This document shows, piece after piece, positions 8,563-17,046 of a stretch of DNA of 64,000 nt (within the stretch, counting starts at the first letter, position 1; each line of letters opens with the position of its first letter). The position numbers were made by a program, and so were the translations under genes. The stretch is taken from positions 1,054,001 through 1,118,000 of the forward strand of contig NZ_CP104207.1 of assembly GCF_025244705.1 (NCBI RefSeq). Direction: 5' to 3'. The stretch comes from Sphingopyxis sp. PET50 (GTDB taxonomy: Bacteria; Pseudomonadota; Alphaproteobacteria; Sphingomonadales; Sphingomonadaceae). The notes under the pieces were generated by a model that was not told the DNA's origin, made no database searches, and was given only the letters and a program-made list of their open reading frames with translations.

Positions 8563-8958
8563 TTGCCGGTCGATATCGAGTCCTTGGCAAATGTCGCGGT
8601 CGATTGTGGTTTTCATATCCACCGTGACATCGGGCCAGGGTTGCTGGAATCGGCATATGAATTGCTGCTGGCTGAAAGCCTTGCTTCGCGAGGATTGTCC
8701 GTCGAGCGTCAGGTTTCGGTTCCGCTCAGCGCCAATGGCATTGTCATCGACAATGCCTTTCGGGCCGATCTGATTGTCGATCACACGCTGCTCATCGAAG
8801 TCAAATCGACCGAGCAGCATGCTCCTGTCCATGCGAAGCAGTTGCTCACCTATCTGCGACTGATGCGCATGCCGCTCGGATTGCTCATGAATTTCGGAAC
8901 GGCGACCTTCAAGGAAGGAGTTCGCCGCGTCGTGAACAACTATGTCCAAAGTACCTGA
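8563..8958 (+). CDS. GxxExxY family protein (putative PD-(D/E)XK nuclease fold)
   Basis: A 131-residue GxxExxY-family protein; the naming motif is GLLESAY (Gly26, Glu29, Tyr32). It resembles PD-(D/E)XK nucleases: RADLIV gives Asp69 and LIEVKS gives Glu79-x-Lys81, the usual acidic pair and lysine. Molecular function is not established for the family, and nuclease activity is inference. The start is TTG at 8563, supported by AAGGAGGG at 8549-8556. The gene is bracketed by inverted repeats at 8522-8551 and 8971-9000, so it may move or have moved as a small cassette. It lies between korB and an unrelated membrane-protein gene. Confidence 0.87.
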   Translation: MPVDIESLANVAVDCGFHIHRDIGPGLLESAYELLLAESLASRGLSVERQVSVPLSANGIVIDNAFRADLIVDHTLLIEVKSTEQHAPVHAKQLLTYLRLMRMPLGLLMNFGTATFKEGVRRVVNNYVQST

Positions 8959-8970
8959 TTTTCTTTTCTT

Positions 8971-9000
8971 CTTTGTGCCTTTGCGTCTTTGCGCGAAACA
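8971..9000. repeat. right inverted repeat of the GxxExxY cassette
   Basis: It reads CTTTGTGCCTTTGCGTCTTT then GCGCGAAACA, the inverted counterpart of 8522-8551. Differences from the left copy are isolated single bases. No convincing short target duplication is visible outside the two repeats. Confidence 0.88.
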
Positions 9001-9036
9001 GTTTCTTCTTCTTTTTCTTTCCCAGCGGCGAAAACC

Positions 9037-9975
9037 ATGGACAACCTGACCCACAGCCTCGTCGGTGCCGTGCTCGGCCAGATGGGGCTCAAGAAAAAGA
9101 CCGGGCTCGCGATGCCGACGCTGATCATCGCCGCGAACCTGCCCGATATCGACGCCGCCTGCACCGTCTATGGCCAGCTTTCGCTGTCGATGCGCCGCGG
9201 CATCACCCACGGCCCGATCGCGCTGATCCTGCTGCCGATCCTGCTCTGGGCCGTGATGATTGGCTTCGACCGCTGGCAGACCGGACGCGGCAAGCGCCCC
9301 GAAAATCGCTTGGCCGTCCACAAGGGCTGGCTGCTCGCGCTCGCCTATATCGGCTGTCTCAGTCACCCCGCGCTCGACTGGCTCAACAATTACGGCATTC
9401 GCCTTCTCGAACCGTTCAGCCATCGCTGGTTCTACGGCGACAGCATCTTCATCATCGACCTGTGGATCTGGATCGCGCTCGGCCTGTCGGTCTGGCTCTC
9501 GCTCCGCCGCGAGCGCGCGAAGGTCGCCCGATGGACGCGTCCCGCATGGGTCGGCCTCACGGCAGTGTGCGGCTATATCCTCTTCAACGGGGCGATCACC
9601 GGCATTGCCGAGCGCGAGATCGGCGCGGTGCTGCGCGGAGGCGGCCATGCCGACGCGCTCGTCGTCGCCAGCCCGCCGCCGCTGATGTTCTGGAAACGCG
9701 ACGTCTTCTGGCGCACCGCGGACCGCTACGGCAGCGCAAGCTTCGACATCGGTTCGGGCGGTGAGGTCGATATCACGGGTGCGCCGACGGGAATGGATGA
9801 CCCGCGCGTCGCGCCGATGGTCGAAGCCAGCCCGGTGGCAAAGGCCTTTCTGTTCTGGTCGCGCATGCCCGTCGCCGGGTTCGACGCCAGGGGCCGCCTG
9901 ATCCTCTCCGACCAGCGGTTCGGGAACCCGCTCAGCCGTGGGCAGTTTGAACTTATCGTCGAGCCCGTGCCCTGA
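9037..9975 (+). CDS. YdjM-like membrane-bound metal-dependent hydrolase family protein
   Basis: A 312-residue inner-membrane protein. It starts MDNLTHSLVGAVLGQMG, the usual opening of the YdjM/LexA-regulated membrane hydrolase family. Conserved polar residues follow (NLPDID, the His of RRGITHGPIA, and SHPALDWLNNYG), likely metal ligands. Four or more hydrophobic helices occupy residues 65-200. The C-terminal 110 residues form a soluble domain. The ATG at 9037 was chosen because an earlier in-frame start at 8989 lies inside the inverted repeat of the GxxExxY cassette. The family has no firmly known substrate. Confidence 0.83.
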   Translation: MDNLTHSLVGAVLGQMGLKKKTGLAMPTLIIAANLPDIDAACTVYGQLSLSMRRGITHGPIALILLPILLWAVMIGFDRWQTGRGKRPENRLAVHKGWLLALAYIGCLSHPALDWLNNYGIRLLEPFSHRWFYGDSIFIIDLWIWIALGLSVWLSLRRERAKVARWTRPAWVGLTAVCGYILFNGAITGIAEREIGAVLRGGGHADALVVASPPPLMFWKRDVFWRTADRYGSASFDIGSGGEVDITGAPTGMDDPRVAPMVEASPVAKAFLFWSRMPVAGFDARGRLILSDQRFGNPLSRGQFELIVEPVP

Positions 9976-10118
9976 CGGCAGTGTAGGCCAGCCGGTTTCG
10001 GGAAACCGACGCGCGGCGAAGACCACGCGCGGTGCCGGTACGGGCGCGGTCGCGCGACGTCATGAAGGCGCACGACAATTGATTGTCAGGCGCGGCGCTT
10101 TGCGGCAGTGATGGCACT

Positions 10119-11400
10119 ATGAACACGCATGTCAGGACGGGACGGGGACGACGGCTGCTGCAGGCCGACCGGGCCTTTCGGTCGGGCGGTCTGCTGGCGC
10201 GGCTGATGGCGCGCGCGCCCGCGGCTTTCTTTCACGGCCGTCTAGACAAGATCGACGCCGGGCTGGAGCACGGCACGCTCGAAGGCCATTTGCCCGACGA
10301 CAGCGTGCGGATCCTCGGCGGGCGCGGCAAGGGGCCGGTGGCGGTCGTCCATGTCCACAGTTGGGCGGCGCTGGTGCGCCTCGCGCTCTCCGGGTCGGTC
10401 GGCTGGTACCGTGCCTGGGACAATGGCGAATGGTCGTCGCCCGATCCGGTGCCGCTGTTCGACCTGTTCATGCGCAACGGCGAGTCGCTGGGAAATGCGG
10501 CGCGCGCGCGCGGGCCGTGGCGCTGGGTCAACCGCACGGCGCATTTCTTCAACCGCAACAGCCGCCGGGGGGCACGGCGAAACATCCACGCCCATTATGA
10601 TCTGGGCAATGATTTCTATCGCCTGTGGCTCGATGCGGGGATGAATTATTCGAGCGCGCTGTTCACCGACTCCGGCCAGTCGCTCGAAGAGGCGCAGACC
10701 GAAAAGCTCGACGCGATCCTCGACCGGCTCGATCTGCGCTCGGGCAGCCGCACTGCTCGAAATCGGCTGCGGCTGGGGCGCGCTCGCCGAACGCGCGGTC
10801 GAGCGGCACGATGTGCTCTACACCGGTATCACCCTGTCGTCCGCACAGGCCGAGGTTGCCGACGCGCGGCTGGCGGCGGTCGATCTGTCGGGGCGCGGTA
10901 CGATCGAACTCTGCGACTATCGAGACGCCAGGGGCCCCTATGACGCGATCGCCAGCGTCGAAATGGTCGAGGCGGTGGGCCAAGCCTATTGGCCCGCCTA
11001 TCTCGACACGATCGCACGGCTGTTGCGCCCCGGCGGCCGCGCGGCGATCCAGTACATCATGATCGACGATGCGCTGTTCGAACGCTATGCCGCGAGCAGC
11101 GATTTCATCCAGGCCTATGTCTTTCCGGGCGGCTGCCTGATCTCCGAAAGCCGGTTCCGCGCGCTGGCCGAGGAACGCGGGCTCGTCTGGCGCGACGTAC
11201 GCCGCTTCGGGCGCGATTATGCCGAGACGTTGCGGCAATGGCGCGAACGTTTCGACGCCGCGGTCGGCGAAGGCGGGCTGCCGCACGGCTTCGACGAGCG
11301 TTTCGTGCGGCTCTGGCGCTATTATCTGCAATATTGCGAGGGGGGCTTTCGCGGCGGCGGCATCGACGTCGCGCAGGTCACGCTCGAAAAACCGGCCTGA
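10119..11400 (+). CDS. cfa: cyclopropane-fatty-acyl-phospholipid synthase family methyltransferase, frameshifted
   Basis: A SAM-dependent enzyme that adds a methylene (or methyl) group to unsaturated phospholipid acyl chains. The N-terminal domain ends in NIHAHYDLGNDFYRLWLD, followed by MNYSSALF. The SAM-binding loop LLEIGCGWGALAERA lies in the next frame. The shift is one extra base near 10751. Downstream are YTGITLSSAQ, SVEMVEAVG, YVFPGGCL and the C-terminal RLWRYYLQYCEGGFRGGGID. The reconstruction is about 426 residues, slightly longer than E. coli Cfa (382). The start is ATG at 10119. Confidence 0.88.
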
Positions 11401-11424
11401 CAATACCAAACAGGGGAGGATCAG

Positions 11425-12593
11425 ATGCGAAGATTTTTGGCGGCGGCACTGCTGTGCACGGCGACCGGGGGCGCTGCCCTCGCGCAAACCACGACCGACA
11501 CTCTGCCAAAGGATCTGAATGTGCTGTTCTGGACCCAGGATCAACGCGACGCCGCCTTCCGCACGATGGAGACGATGCCCAAGGTGGTCGTCAACAGGAT
11601 CGAGGCCGGGGGCAATATCTATCCGCTGCCGCAGGGGCAGCCGATCGACGTCGGAACCGACATCGACGCCTATATGGCGAAACAGCGCAACGCGGGGCTC
11701 ATCATCGTTCAGGACGGCAAGGTCCGGCTCGAAAAATATGCGCTCGGCTATGGCGCCGCTGACCGCTGGACCAGCTTTTCGGTCGCCAAGAGCTTCACCT
11801 CGACCCTCGTCGGGGCGGCGGTGAAGGACGGCTATATCAAGAGCCTCGACGACAAGGTCACGACCTATATCCCGACGCTCAAGGGCTCGGCCTATGACGA
11901 TGTGTCGGTGCGCCAGCTGCTGACGATGACCTCGGGCGTCAAATGGAACGAGGATTATACCGACCCCAAATCCGACGTCGCGCTGTTCAACCTTCAGAAA
12001 CCGGTTGCGGGCGAGGATATAACGGTCAGTTATATGAAGACCTTGCCGCGCGAAGCGCCCGCCGGGTCGAAGTGGGTGTACAAGACCGGCGAGACCAATC
12101 TGATCGGCGTTTTGGTGTCGAGCGCGACGGGCAAGACGCTGTCGGCCTATCTGTCCGAAAAGATCTGGAAACCCTTCGGCATGGAGCGGGACGCGGTGTG
12201 GATGCTCGGCGCCACCGGGCACGAGATCAGCGGCTGCTGCATGTCGGCCAGCCTGAAGGATTATGCGCGCTTCGGCCAGTTCATCCTGAACGGCGGCGTC
12301 GCCGACGGAAAGAAGGTGCTGCCCGACGACTGGTTGCCGGCATGGGCACGACCAAACAGGCCGATATCGACTGGCCGGGCCGCGGTTACGGCTATCAATG
12401 GTGGACCAATGACGACGGCAGCTTCGCCGCGCAGGGCATTTTCGGGCAGGGGATCTTCATCGATCCCAAACGCAAGCTGGTGATCGCGTCGAACGGCAAC
12501 TGGCCGACCGCCACCGACCCCGAAGGCGTCGGCGCGGCGCGGGAAGCCTTTTACAAGGCGGTGCAGGCGGCGGTGGACAGGGAAGCGGAATAG
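11425..12593 (+). CDS. beta-lactamase-family serine hydrolase, secreted, frameshifted
   Basis: A class C beta-lactamase/esterase-type hydrolase exported by a signal peptide (MRRFLAAALLCTATGGAALA, cut near AQT). The SxxK nucleophile motif is SVAK in TSFSVAKSFTSTLVG. RQLLTMTSGVKWNEDY and KWVYKTGETN follow at family-like spacing. One base appears to be missing near 12337-12340. After DDWLP the protein continues in another frame as MGTTKQADIDWPGRGYGYQW to the stop at 12593. The reconstruction is about 389 residues. The substrate is unknown; most family members are esterases or peptidases, not resistance enzymes. Confidence 0.85.
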
Positions 12594-12619
12594 CGTCGCT
12601 TGTCAGGAATCGGCCTTTT

Positions 12620-12791
12620 GCCCTCTCCCCTTCAGGGGAGAGGATAGCGCAGCTTGCTCCGTCAGGAGCTAGCGAAGCTTGGAGAGGGGCAAGGCCGCCA
12701 GCGTGCGGAAACCCCTCTCAACTCCGGCTAGGCAGCCCTTCGACAAGCTCAGGACTGCCAAGCCTGCGTATCTCTCCCCTGAAGGGGAGAG
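12620..12791. repeat. composite intergenic repeat, family C plus a family B fragment
   Basis: Outer inverted arms CCCTCTCCCCTTCAGGGGAG and CTCTCCCCTGAAGGGGAGAG enclose about 130 bp. This inner part includes a 19-base family B fragment (CCTTCGACAAGCTCAGGAC). It fills the gap between convergent genes and could serve as a transcription terminator. Confidence 0.8.
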
Positions 12792-12819
12792 AACATTATC
12801 CAATGGAATAGGGGGCGTG

Positions 12820-13215
12820 TTACGCCGTCACCGGCTCCGCCATCCCAGTCGCGCGCTGCGCGATCCAGGCCGCCGCCGCGGGCAGCAGCACCGCCAGCGC
12901 CATGATCCACCAGGCGTCGGCAAGCGTGATGGCGCGATAGAGCGCGGCGCCGATCACGGCGCCCGCGACAATCCAGCCCGCGCCGTTGCCGCCCGACGCG
13001 CGCATCGCGAGCCAGCTTCCGGCGAAAGTCCCGACGAACCACCCGACGATCAGCGCGATCGTCGAGCCGAGCGGGATCAGGATTTCGCCGGTTTCCAGAT
13101 CATATTCGGCGGGGGACAGGTTGTTTCCCCCGATCTGGAAGAGATAGACAAGGCCGAAGGCGACGACGATGCCAACGATGGTCGCGATGATCGACCGAAC
13201 AAGTCCCTGGGTCAT
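12820..13215 (-). CDS. small membrane protein of unknown function
   Basis: A 131-residue protein with four predicted membrane helices, around residues 7-28 (IIATIVGIVVAFGLVYLFQI), 48-70 (TIALIVGWFVGTFAG), 78-95 and 100-120. A short acidic loop (SPAEYDLETGEILIP) lies between the first two. No catalytic motif is visible. The start MTQGLVRS at 13215 is the first methionine ahead of the hydrophobic region. It lies 62 bp downstream of the SDR gene on the same strand. I do not recognise the family. Confidence 0.75.
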   Translation of the reverse strand: MTQGLVRSIIATIVGIVVAFGLVYLFQIGGNNLSPAEYDLETGEILIPLGSTIALIVGWFVGTFAGSWLAMRASGGNGAGWIVAGAVIGAALYRAITLADAWWIMALAVLLPAAAAWIAQRATGMAEPVTA

Positions 13216-13277
13216 TTGGGCGCCCTTGTGAAAATCCGTATGGCCGGACCTTCTAGAACGCGAAAGCAAAGATCGCG

Positions 13278-14012
13278 TTAAGCGTCCGCCATCACCTTGG
13301 GCAACGCATGGTAGGCGGTGCTGTCGAACCCGTCGACCATCAGCTGCGCGACGAAGGCACCGACCGCCGCGGGTTCCTTGATGCTCTGCGGATCCTCGCC
13401 CGGATAGGCGCGCGCGCGCATCTGGGTGCGGGTGCCGCCGGGGTCGAGGATCGCGGTGCGCACGCCCGAAATATTGCGCATTTCGGCACCATAGCTCGTC
13501 ACCAGCGTCTCGAATGCCGCCTTGGTCGCGGCATAGGCGCCCCAATAAGCGCGGGGTTCGCGCGCGACACCGGTCGACAGCGCGACCAGCCGGCCGCTCG
13601 CGGCGCGGCGCAGCAGCGGGTCGAAATTGGCGATCAGCGCCTGCTGCGCGATCAGGTTGAGCGTCAGCAGCCGGTTGAATTCCTTGCCGTCGATCGCCGC
13701 GACCGGGGTCAGCGTGCCGAGCATCGCGGCATTGAGCACCAGCATGTCGAGCTTTTGCCAGCGTTCGGCCATCGCGCTCGCGAGGCGGGCGATGCTGTCG
13801 CCGTCGGTGAGGTCGAGCGGTGCGATCGTCGCGCTGCCGCCGGCTTCGTGGATGCGGTCTTCCAGCTCTTCGAGCCCGCCCGCGGTGCGCGCGGTGATGA
13901 CGACATGGGCACCGCGCGCCGCGAGCGCCTCGGCGATCGCTTCGCCGATCCCGCGGCTCGCCCCGGTGACGAGCGCGACCTGGCCCGCCAGTTTTTCAGA
14001 CCTGATAGTCAT
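13278..14012 (-). CDS. SDR family NAD(P)-dependent oxidoreductase
   Basis: A 244-residue classical short-chain dehydrogenase. The cofactor motif is GASRGIGEAIAEA, the structural motif LNAAMLG replaces the usual NNAG, and the active site has Ser in VALSTGVA and YAATK (YxxxK). The region LDPGGTRTQMRARAYPGEDP is typical of the group related to YciK. The ATG at 14012 (MTIRSEKLAGQVALVTG) was chosen; a TTG at 14036 would overlap purF. The gene begins four bases after the purF stop, so purF and this gene are likely co-transcribed. Confidence 0.88.
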   Translation of the reverse strand: MTIRSEKLAGQVALVTGASRGIGEAIAEALAARGAHVVITARTAGGLEELEDRIHEAGGSATIAPLDLTDGDSIARLASAMAERWQKLDMLVLNAAMLGTLTPVAAIDGKEFNRLLTLNLIAQQALIANFDPLLRRAASGRLVALSTGVAREPRAYWGAYAATKAAFETLVTSYGAEMRNISGVRTAILDPGGTRTQMRARAYPGEDPQSIKEPAAVGAFVAQLMVDGFDSTAYHALPKVMADA

Positions 14013-14016
14013 GATG

Positions 14017-15474
14017 TCAGACAACCCGTTCGGCAAGCAGTGAAAATTGATCTTCCAGACTATGCTCGTCGAAATCGGTCAGCGTCGTCGGATAGTCGCC
14101 GGTGAAGCAGGCGTCGCAATATTGCGGCGCGCGGTCGCTGCGCTCGGCCTCGCCCAGCGCGCGGTAGAGCCCGTCGATGGTCAGGAAGGCGAGGCTGTCG
14201 GCGTTGATGAAATTCGTCATCTGCCCGATCGTCATCTGCGCCGCCAGCAGCTTGGCGCGCTCGGGCGTGTCGACGCCATAGAAGCAGCTATGCTGGGTCG
14301 GCGGGCTGGCGATCCGCATGTGGACTTCGGCGGCGCCGGCATCGCGCATCATCTGGACGATTTTCAGGCTGGTCGTGCCGCGCACGATCGAATCGTCGAT
14401 CAGCACGATGCGCTTGCCCGCGATCAGCGCCTTGTTGGCGTTGTGCTTCAGCTTCACGCCCAGGTGGCGGACCTTGTCGCCCGGCTGGATGAAGGTGCGT
14501 CCGACATAGTGCGACCGGATGATGCCGAGTTCGAACGGGATGCCCGATTCCTGCGCATAGCCGATCGCTGCTGGCGTGCCCGAATCGGGGACGGGGATGA
14601 CCAGGTCGGCCTCGACGCCATTCTCGCGCGCCAGTTCGGCGCCGATCGCCTTGCGCACCGAATAGACGCTCGTGCCGTCGACGATCGAATCGGGGCGCGA
14701 GAAATAGACATATTCGAAGATACACGGGCGCGCGGGACGCTCGGCAAAGGGGCGGTGCGAGGTGAGGGTGCCGTCGCGCACGATCACCAGTTCCCCCGGA
14801 TCGACCGAGCGGACGAATTCGGCGCCGACGACGTCGAGCGCGACCGTCTCCGACGCCAGGATATGCGCGTCGCCGAGCTTGCCGATGACGAGCGGACGGA
14901 TGCCGAGCGGATCGCGGCAGCCGATCATGCCCTCGGCGGTCAGGCAGATCAGCGAATAGGCGCCCTCGAGCTGTTTGAGCGCGTCGATGAAGCGGTCGAG
15001 CAGGGTGCGATAGTTCGACGTCGCGACGAGGTGGATGATGACCTCGGTATCGCTGGTCGACTGGAAGATCGATCCGCGGCGGACGAGGACCTTCTTCAGC
15101 GCCGTGGCGTTGGAAATATTGCCGTTGTGCGCGACCGCGAAGCCGCCGGTCGACAGGTCGGCGTAGAGCGGCTGCACGTTGCGCAGGGCGGTTTCGCCGG
15201 TCGTCGAGTAACGGACATGCCCGATCGCCGACGCGCCGCCGAGCTGGCGCATGATATCGTCGCGGTCGAAATTGCCCGCGACATGACCCATTGCGCGGTG
15301 GGTGTGGAATTCCTTGCCGTCGAAGGCGGTGATGCCCGCCGCTTCCTGGCCGCGATGCTGGAGCGCATGGAGCCCCAGCGCGACCACCGCGGCGGCGCTC
15401 TCGGCGCCATGAATACCAAAGACGCCGCACTCCTCGCGGAGCTTGTCGTCATCGAACGGGTTGGTGGTGAGCAT
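14017..15474 (-). CDS. purF: amidophosphoribosyltransferase
   Basis: The first enzyme of purine synthesis: PRPP plus glutamine to phosphoribosylamine. The start MLTTNPFDDDKLREE gives a 15-residue propeptide before the catalytic cysteine of CGVFGIHGAE (Cys16), as in class II glutamine amidotransferases of this type. The glutaminase domain includes LHALQHRGQEAAGI and GHVRYSTTG. The phosphoribosyltransferase domain has the PRPP loop VLIDDSIVRGTTS. Length is 485 residues, normal. It is divergent from hisI over 120 bp. Confidence 0.96.
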   Translation of the reverse strand: MLTTNPFDDDKLREECGVFGIHGAESAAAVVALGLHALQHRGQEAAGITAFDGKEFHTHRAMGHVAGNFDRDDIMRQLGGASAIGHVRYSTTGETALRNVQPLYADLSTGGFAVAHNGNISNATALKKVLVRRGSIFQSTSDTEVIIHLVATSNYRTLLDRFIDALKQLEGAYSLICLTAEGMIGCRDPLGIRPLVIGKLGDAHILASETVALDVVGAEFVRSVDPGELVIVRDGTLTSHRPFAERPARPCIFEYVYFSRPDSIVDGTSVYSVRKAIGAELARENGVEADLVIPVPDSGTPAAIGYAQESGIPFELGIIRSHYVGRTFIQPGDKVRHLGVKLKHNANKALIAGKRIVLIDDSIVRGTTSLKIVQMMRDAGAAEVHMRIASPPTQHSCFYGVDTPERAKLLAAQMTIGQMTNFINADSLAFLTIDGLYRALGEAERSDRAPQYCDACFTGDYPTTLTDFDEHSLEDQFSLLAERVV

Positions 15475-15594
15475 TTTGGTCCAGCTGTGCGGGGCAGTGA
15501 CTGCGGCGCATATAGGGAGGGGAATCGCGATTGTCGCCCCCCCAATTTGACTCTTGCGTGACAGCGGCCTTCGACCTGCTCTAAAGCGCGCGTC

Positions 15595-15972
15595 ATGACC
15601 GATCCCCGCGACAGCATCGACCGTTTCGACCCGCGCTTCGACGCCGCCGGGCTGGTGACCGCGATCGTCACCGATGCCGGCAGCGGGATTTTGCTGATGG
15701 TTGCGCATATGAACGCGGAGGCGATCCGGCTGACGCAGGAAACCGGGCAGGCGCATTTCTGGTCGCGCTCGCGCCAGTCGCTTTGGCGCAAGGGCGAGAC
15801 GTCGGGCAACGGGCTGACCTTGGTCGAGATGCGCGTCGATTGCGATCAGGACGCGCTGCTGCTGCGCGTGACAGCCGGCATGGGACCGGCGTGCCACACC
15901 GGGCGGCGCAGCTGTTTCTATCGCCGGGTCGAGCCCGACGGGCGGCTGATCTTTCTCGATGACGATGCATAG
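15595..15972 (+). CDS. hisI: phosphoribosyl-AMP cyclohydrolase
   Basis: HisI opens the purine ring of phosphoribosyl-AMP in histidine synthesis. The 125-residue stand-alone form shows [37 protein letters not shown], then [11 protein letters not shown] and the zinc-binding [10 protein letters not shown]. Length matches the monofunctional enzyme, with no fused HisE. The following lipoprotein gene starts 14 bp before the hisI stop. Confidence 0.95.
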   Translation: MTDPRDSIDRFDPRFDAAGLVTAIVTDAGSGILLMVAHMNAEAIRLTQETGQAHFWSRSRQSLWRKGETSGNGLTLVEMRVDCDQDALLLRVTAGMGPACHTGRRSCFYRRVEPDGRLIFLDDDA

Positions 15973-16486
15973 GGCCGCGTTCGGACTGGTGCTCCTGCTC
16001 GCGGCGTGCGGACGGCCCGCACCCGATGCGGCGGTCGACGAGGACAACCCGCTCGAAACGGCCGCGCGCGAGCGCGGGATCGTGCGGCCCGAGGCGGCCG
16101 AGCCCACCGGCGTGTTCGAGCGCCGCCACGATCTGGGGCGCGACGCGATGTGCGTCGTGCCCGACGGCGACGGCAAGTGGCGCTTTGCGCTCACCGCCGC
16201 CTTCGGCGCCGGACTGTCGTGCGAGGCGCGCGGGACGATCGTGCGCGACGGCGAAGGGTGGCGGCTCGATTTCGCCGGGGTCGAAGGGTGCAATGCGCTG
16301 GTGCATGAGGAGGAGGACGAGCTGCGCCTGCCTGGCAGCCTGCCGTCGCAATGCGACAGCCTGTGCCCGAGCCGGGCGTCACTGTCGGGGCTGCGCCTGC
16401 CTCGCGCGAGCTGGTCCGCGGGCGATGCAAAGCGCTTGCGGATGAAGGGGGATGACGGCAATATGACGATGCCGTGCGGCTCCTGA
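15959..16486 (+). CDS. putative lipoprotein of unknown function
   Basis: A 175-residue protein with a lipoprotein signal: [17 protein letters not shown], with Cys17 after a good lipobox (LAAC). The mature part is rich in acidic residues and contains several further cysteines ([32 protein letters not shown]). It has a beta-rich look ([17 protein letters not shown]) and may be disulfide-bonded in the periplasm. It overlaps hisI by 14 bases. No known domain is recognised. Confidence 0.75.
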   Translation: MTMHRAAFGLVLLLAACGRPAPDAAVDEDNPLETAARERGIVRPEAAEPTGVFERRHDLGRDAMCVVPDGDGKWRFALTAAFGAGLSCEARGTIVRDGEGWRLDFAGVEGCNALVHEEEDELRLPGSLPSQCDSLCPSRASLSGLRLPRASWSAGDAKRLRMKGDDGNMTMPCGS

Positions 16487-16515
16487 TCCGCCGTCCTTTC
16501 TCGCCTTTGGCCCGC

Positions 16516-16531
16516 TTGACGTTCACGTCAA
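16516..16531. promoter_or_regulatory. candidate MerR-type operator (TTGACGT-TC-ACGTCAA)
   Basis: A perfect 7-bp inverted repeat with a 2-bp centre lies 20 bp upstream of the MerR-family gene start. ACGT-centred palindromes of this form resemble operators described for LiuR-like MerR regulators of branched-chain or fatty acid catabolism. Autoregulation is inferred from position. Confidence 0.6.
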
Positions 16532-16550
16532 CGGAAACTATTCTGCCCCG

Positions 16551-16982
16551 ATGACCGACGATTACGGCCACGCCCATATCGACACGCCCGATCATTTGGG
16601 GCGCGAACAGTTCAGCATCACCGATCTGTCGTCCGAATTCGGCGTCACGGCGCGCGCGCTGCGCTTCTATGAGGACGAGGGGCTGATCAGCCCCTCGCGC
16701 AAGGGCTTGTCGCGCATCTATTCGAAGCGCGACCGCGCCCGGCTCGCCTGGATCCTGCGCGCCAAGCGCACGGGTTTCAGCCTCGCCGACATTCGCGAGA
16801 TGATCGACCTTTACGACGTCGGCGACGGGCGCAAGACCCAGCGCCAGGTGACGATCGAGAAATGCCAGCAGCGCATCGCCTTGCTGCGCCGCCAGCGCGA
16901 CGATATTGACAGCGCTGTAGATGAGCTGTCACGCTTCATCGACATGGTGAAAAAGGTCGACGCCCGCCAGAAGGCGAACTGA
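16551..16982 (+). CDS. MerR family transcriptional regulator
   Basis: A 143-residue MerR-type regulator. The winged helix-turn-helix is FSITDLSSEFGVTARALRFY through EDEGLISPSRKGLSRIYSKR, followed by ARLAWILRAKRTGFSLADIR and a dimerisation coiled coil (residues about 100-135). No cysteine metal site is evident, so it is more like the LiuR-type regulators that sense acyl-CoA esters than the metal sensors. It is directly upstream of an acyl-CoA dehydrogenase gene and has its own palindromic operator at 16516-16531, supporting control of fatty acid or branched-chain catabolism. Confidence 0.88.
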   Translation: MTDDYGHAHIDTPDHLGREQFSITDLSSEFGVTARALRFYEDEGLISPSRKGLSRIYSKRDRARLAWILRAKRTGFSLADIREMIDLYDVGDGRKTQRQVTIEKCQQRIALLRRQRDDIDSAVDELSRFIDMVKKVDARQKAN

Positions 16983-17046
16983 CCCTTCGATTCCGGCCTC
17001 CCCGGCAAAGATGTCATTACCCCTCTGATTTTCGGAAAGATTCCGT

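Noticed and set aside
15547..15583. TTGACT box between purF and hisI as the hisI promoter
   Set aside because: The only -10-like sequence lies about 25 bp away, too far for a standard promoter.
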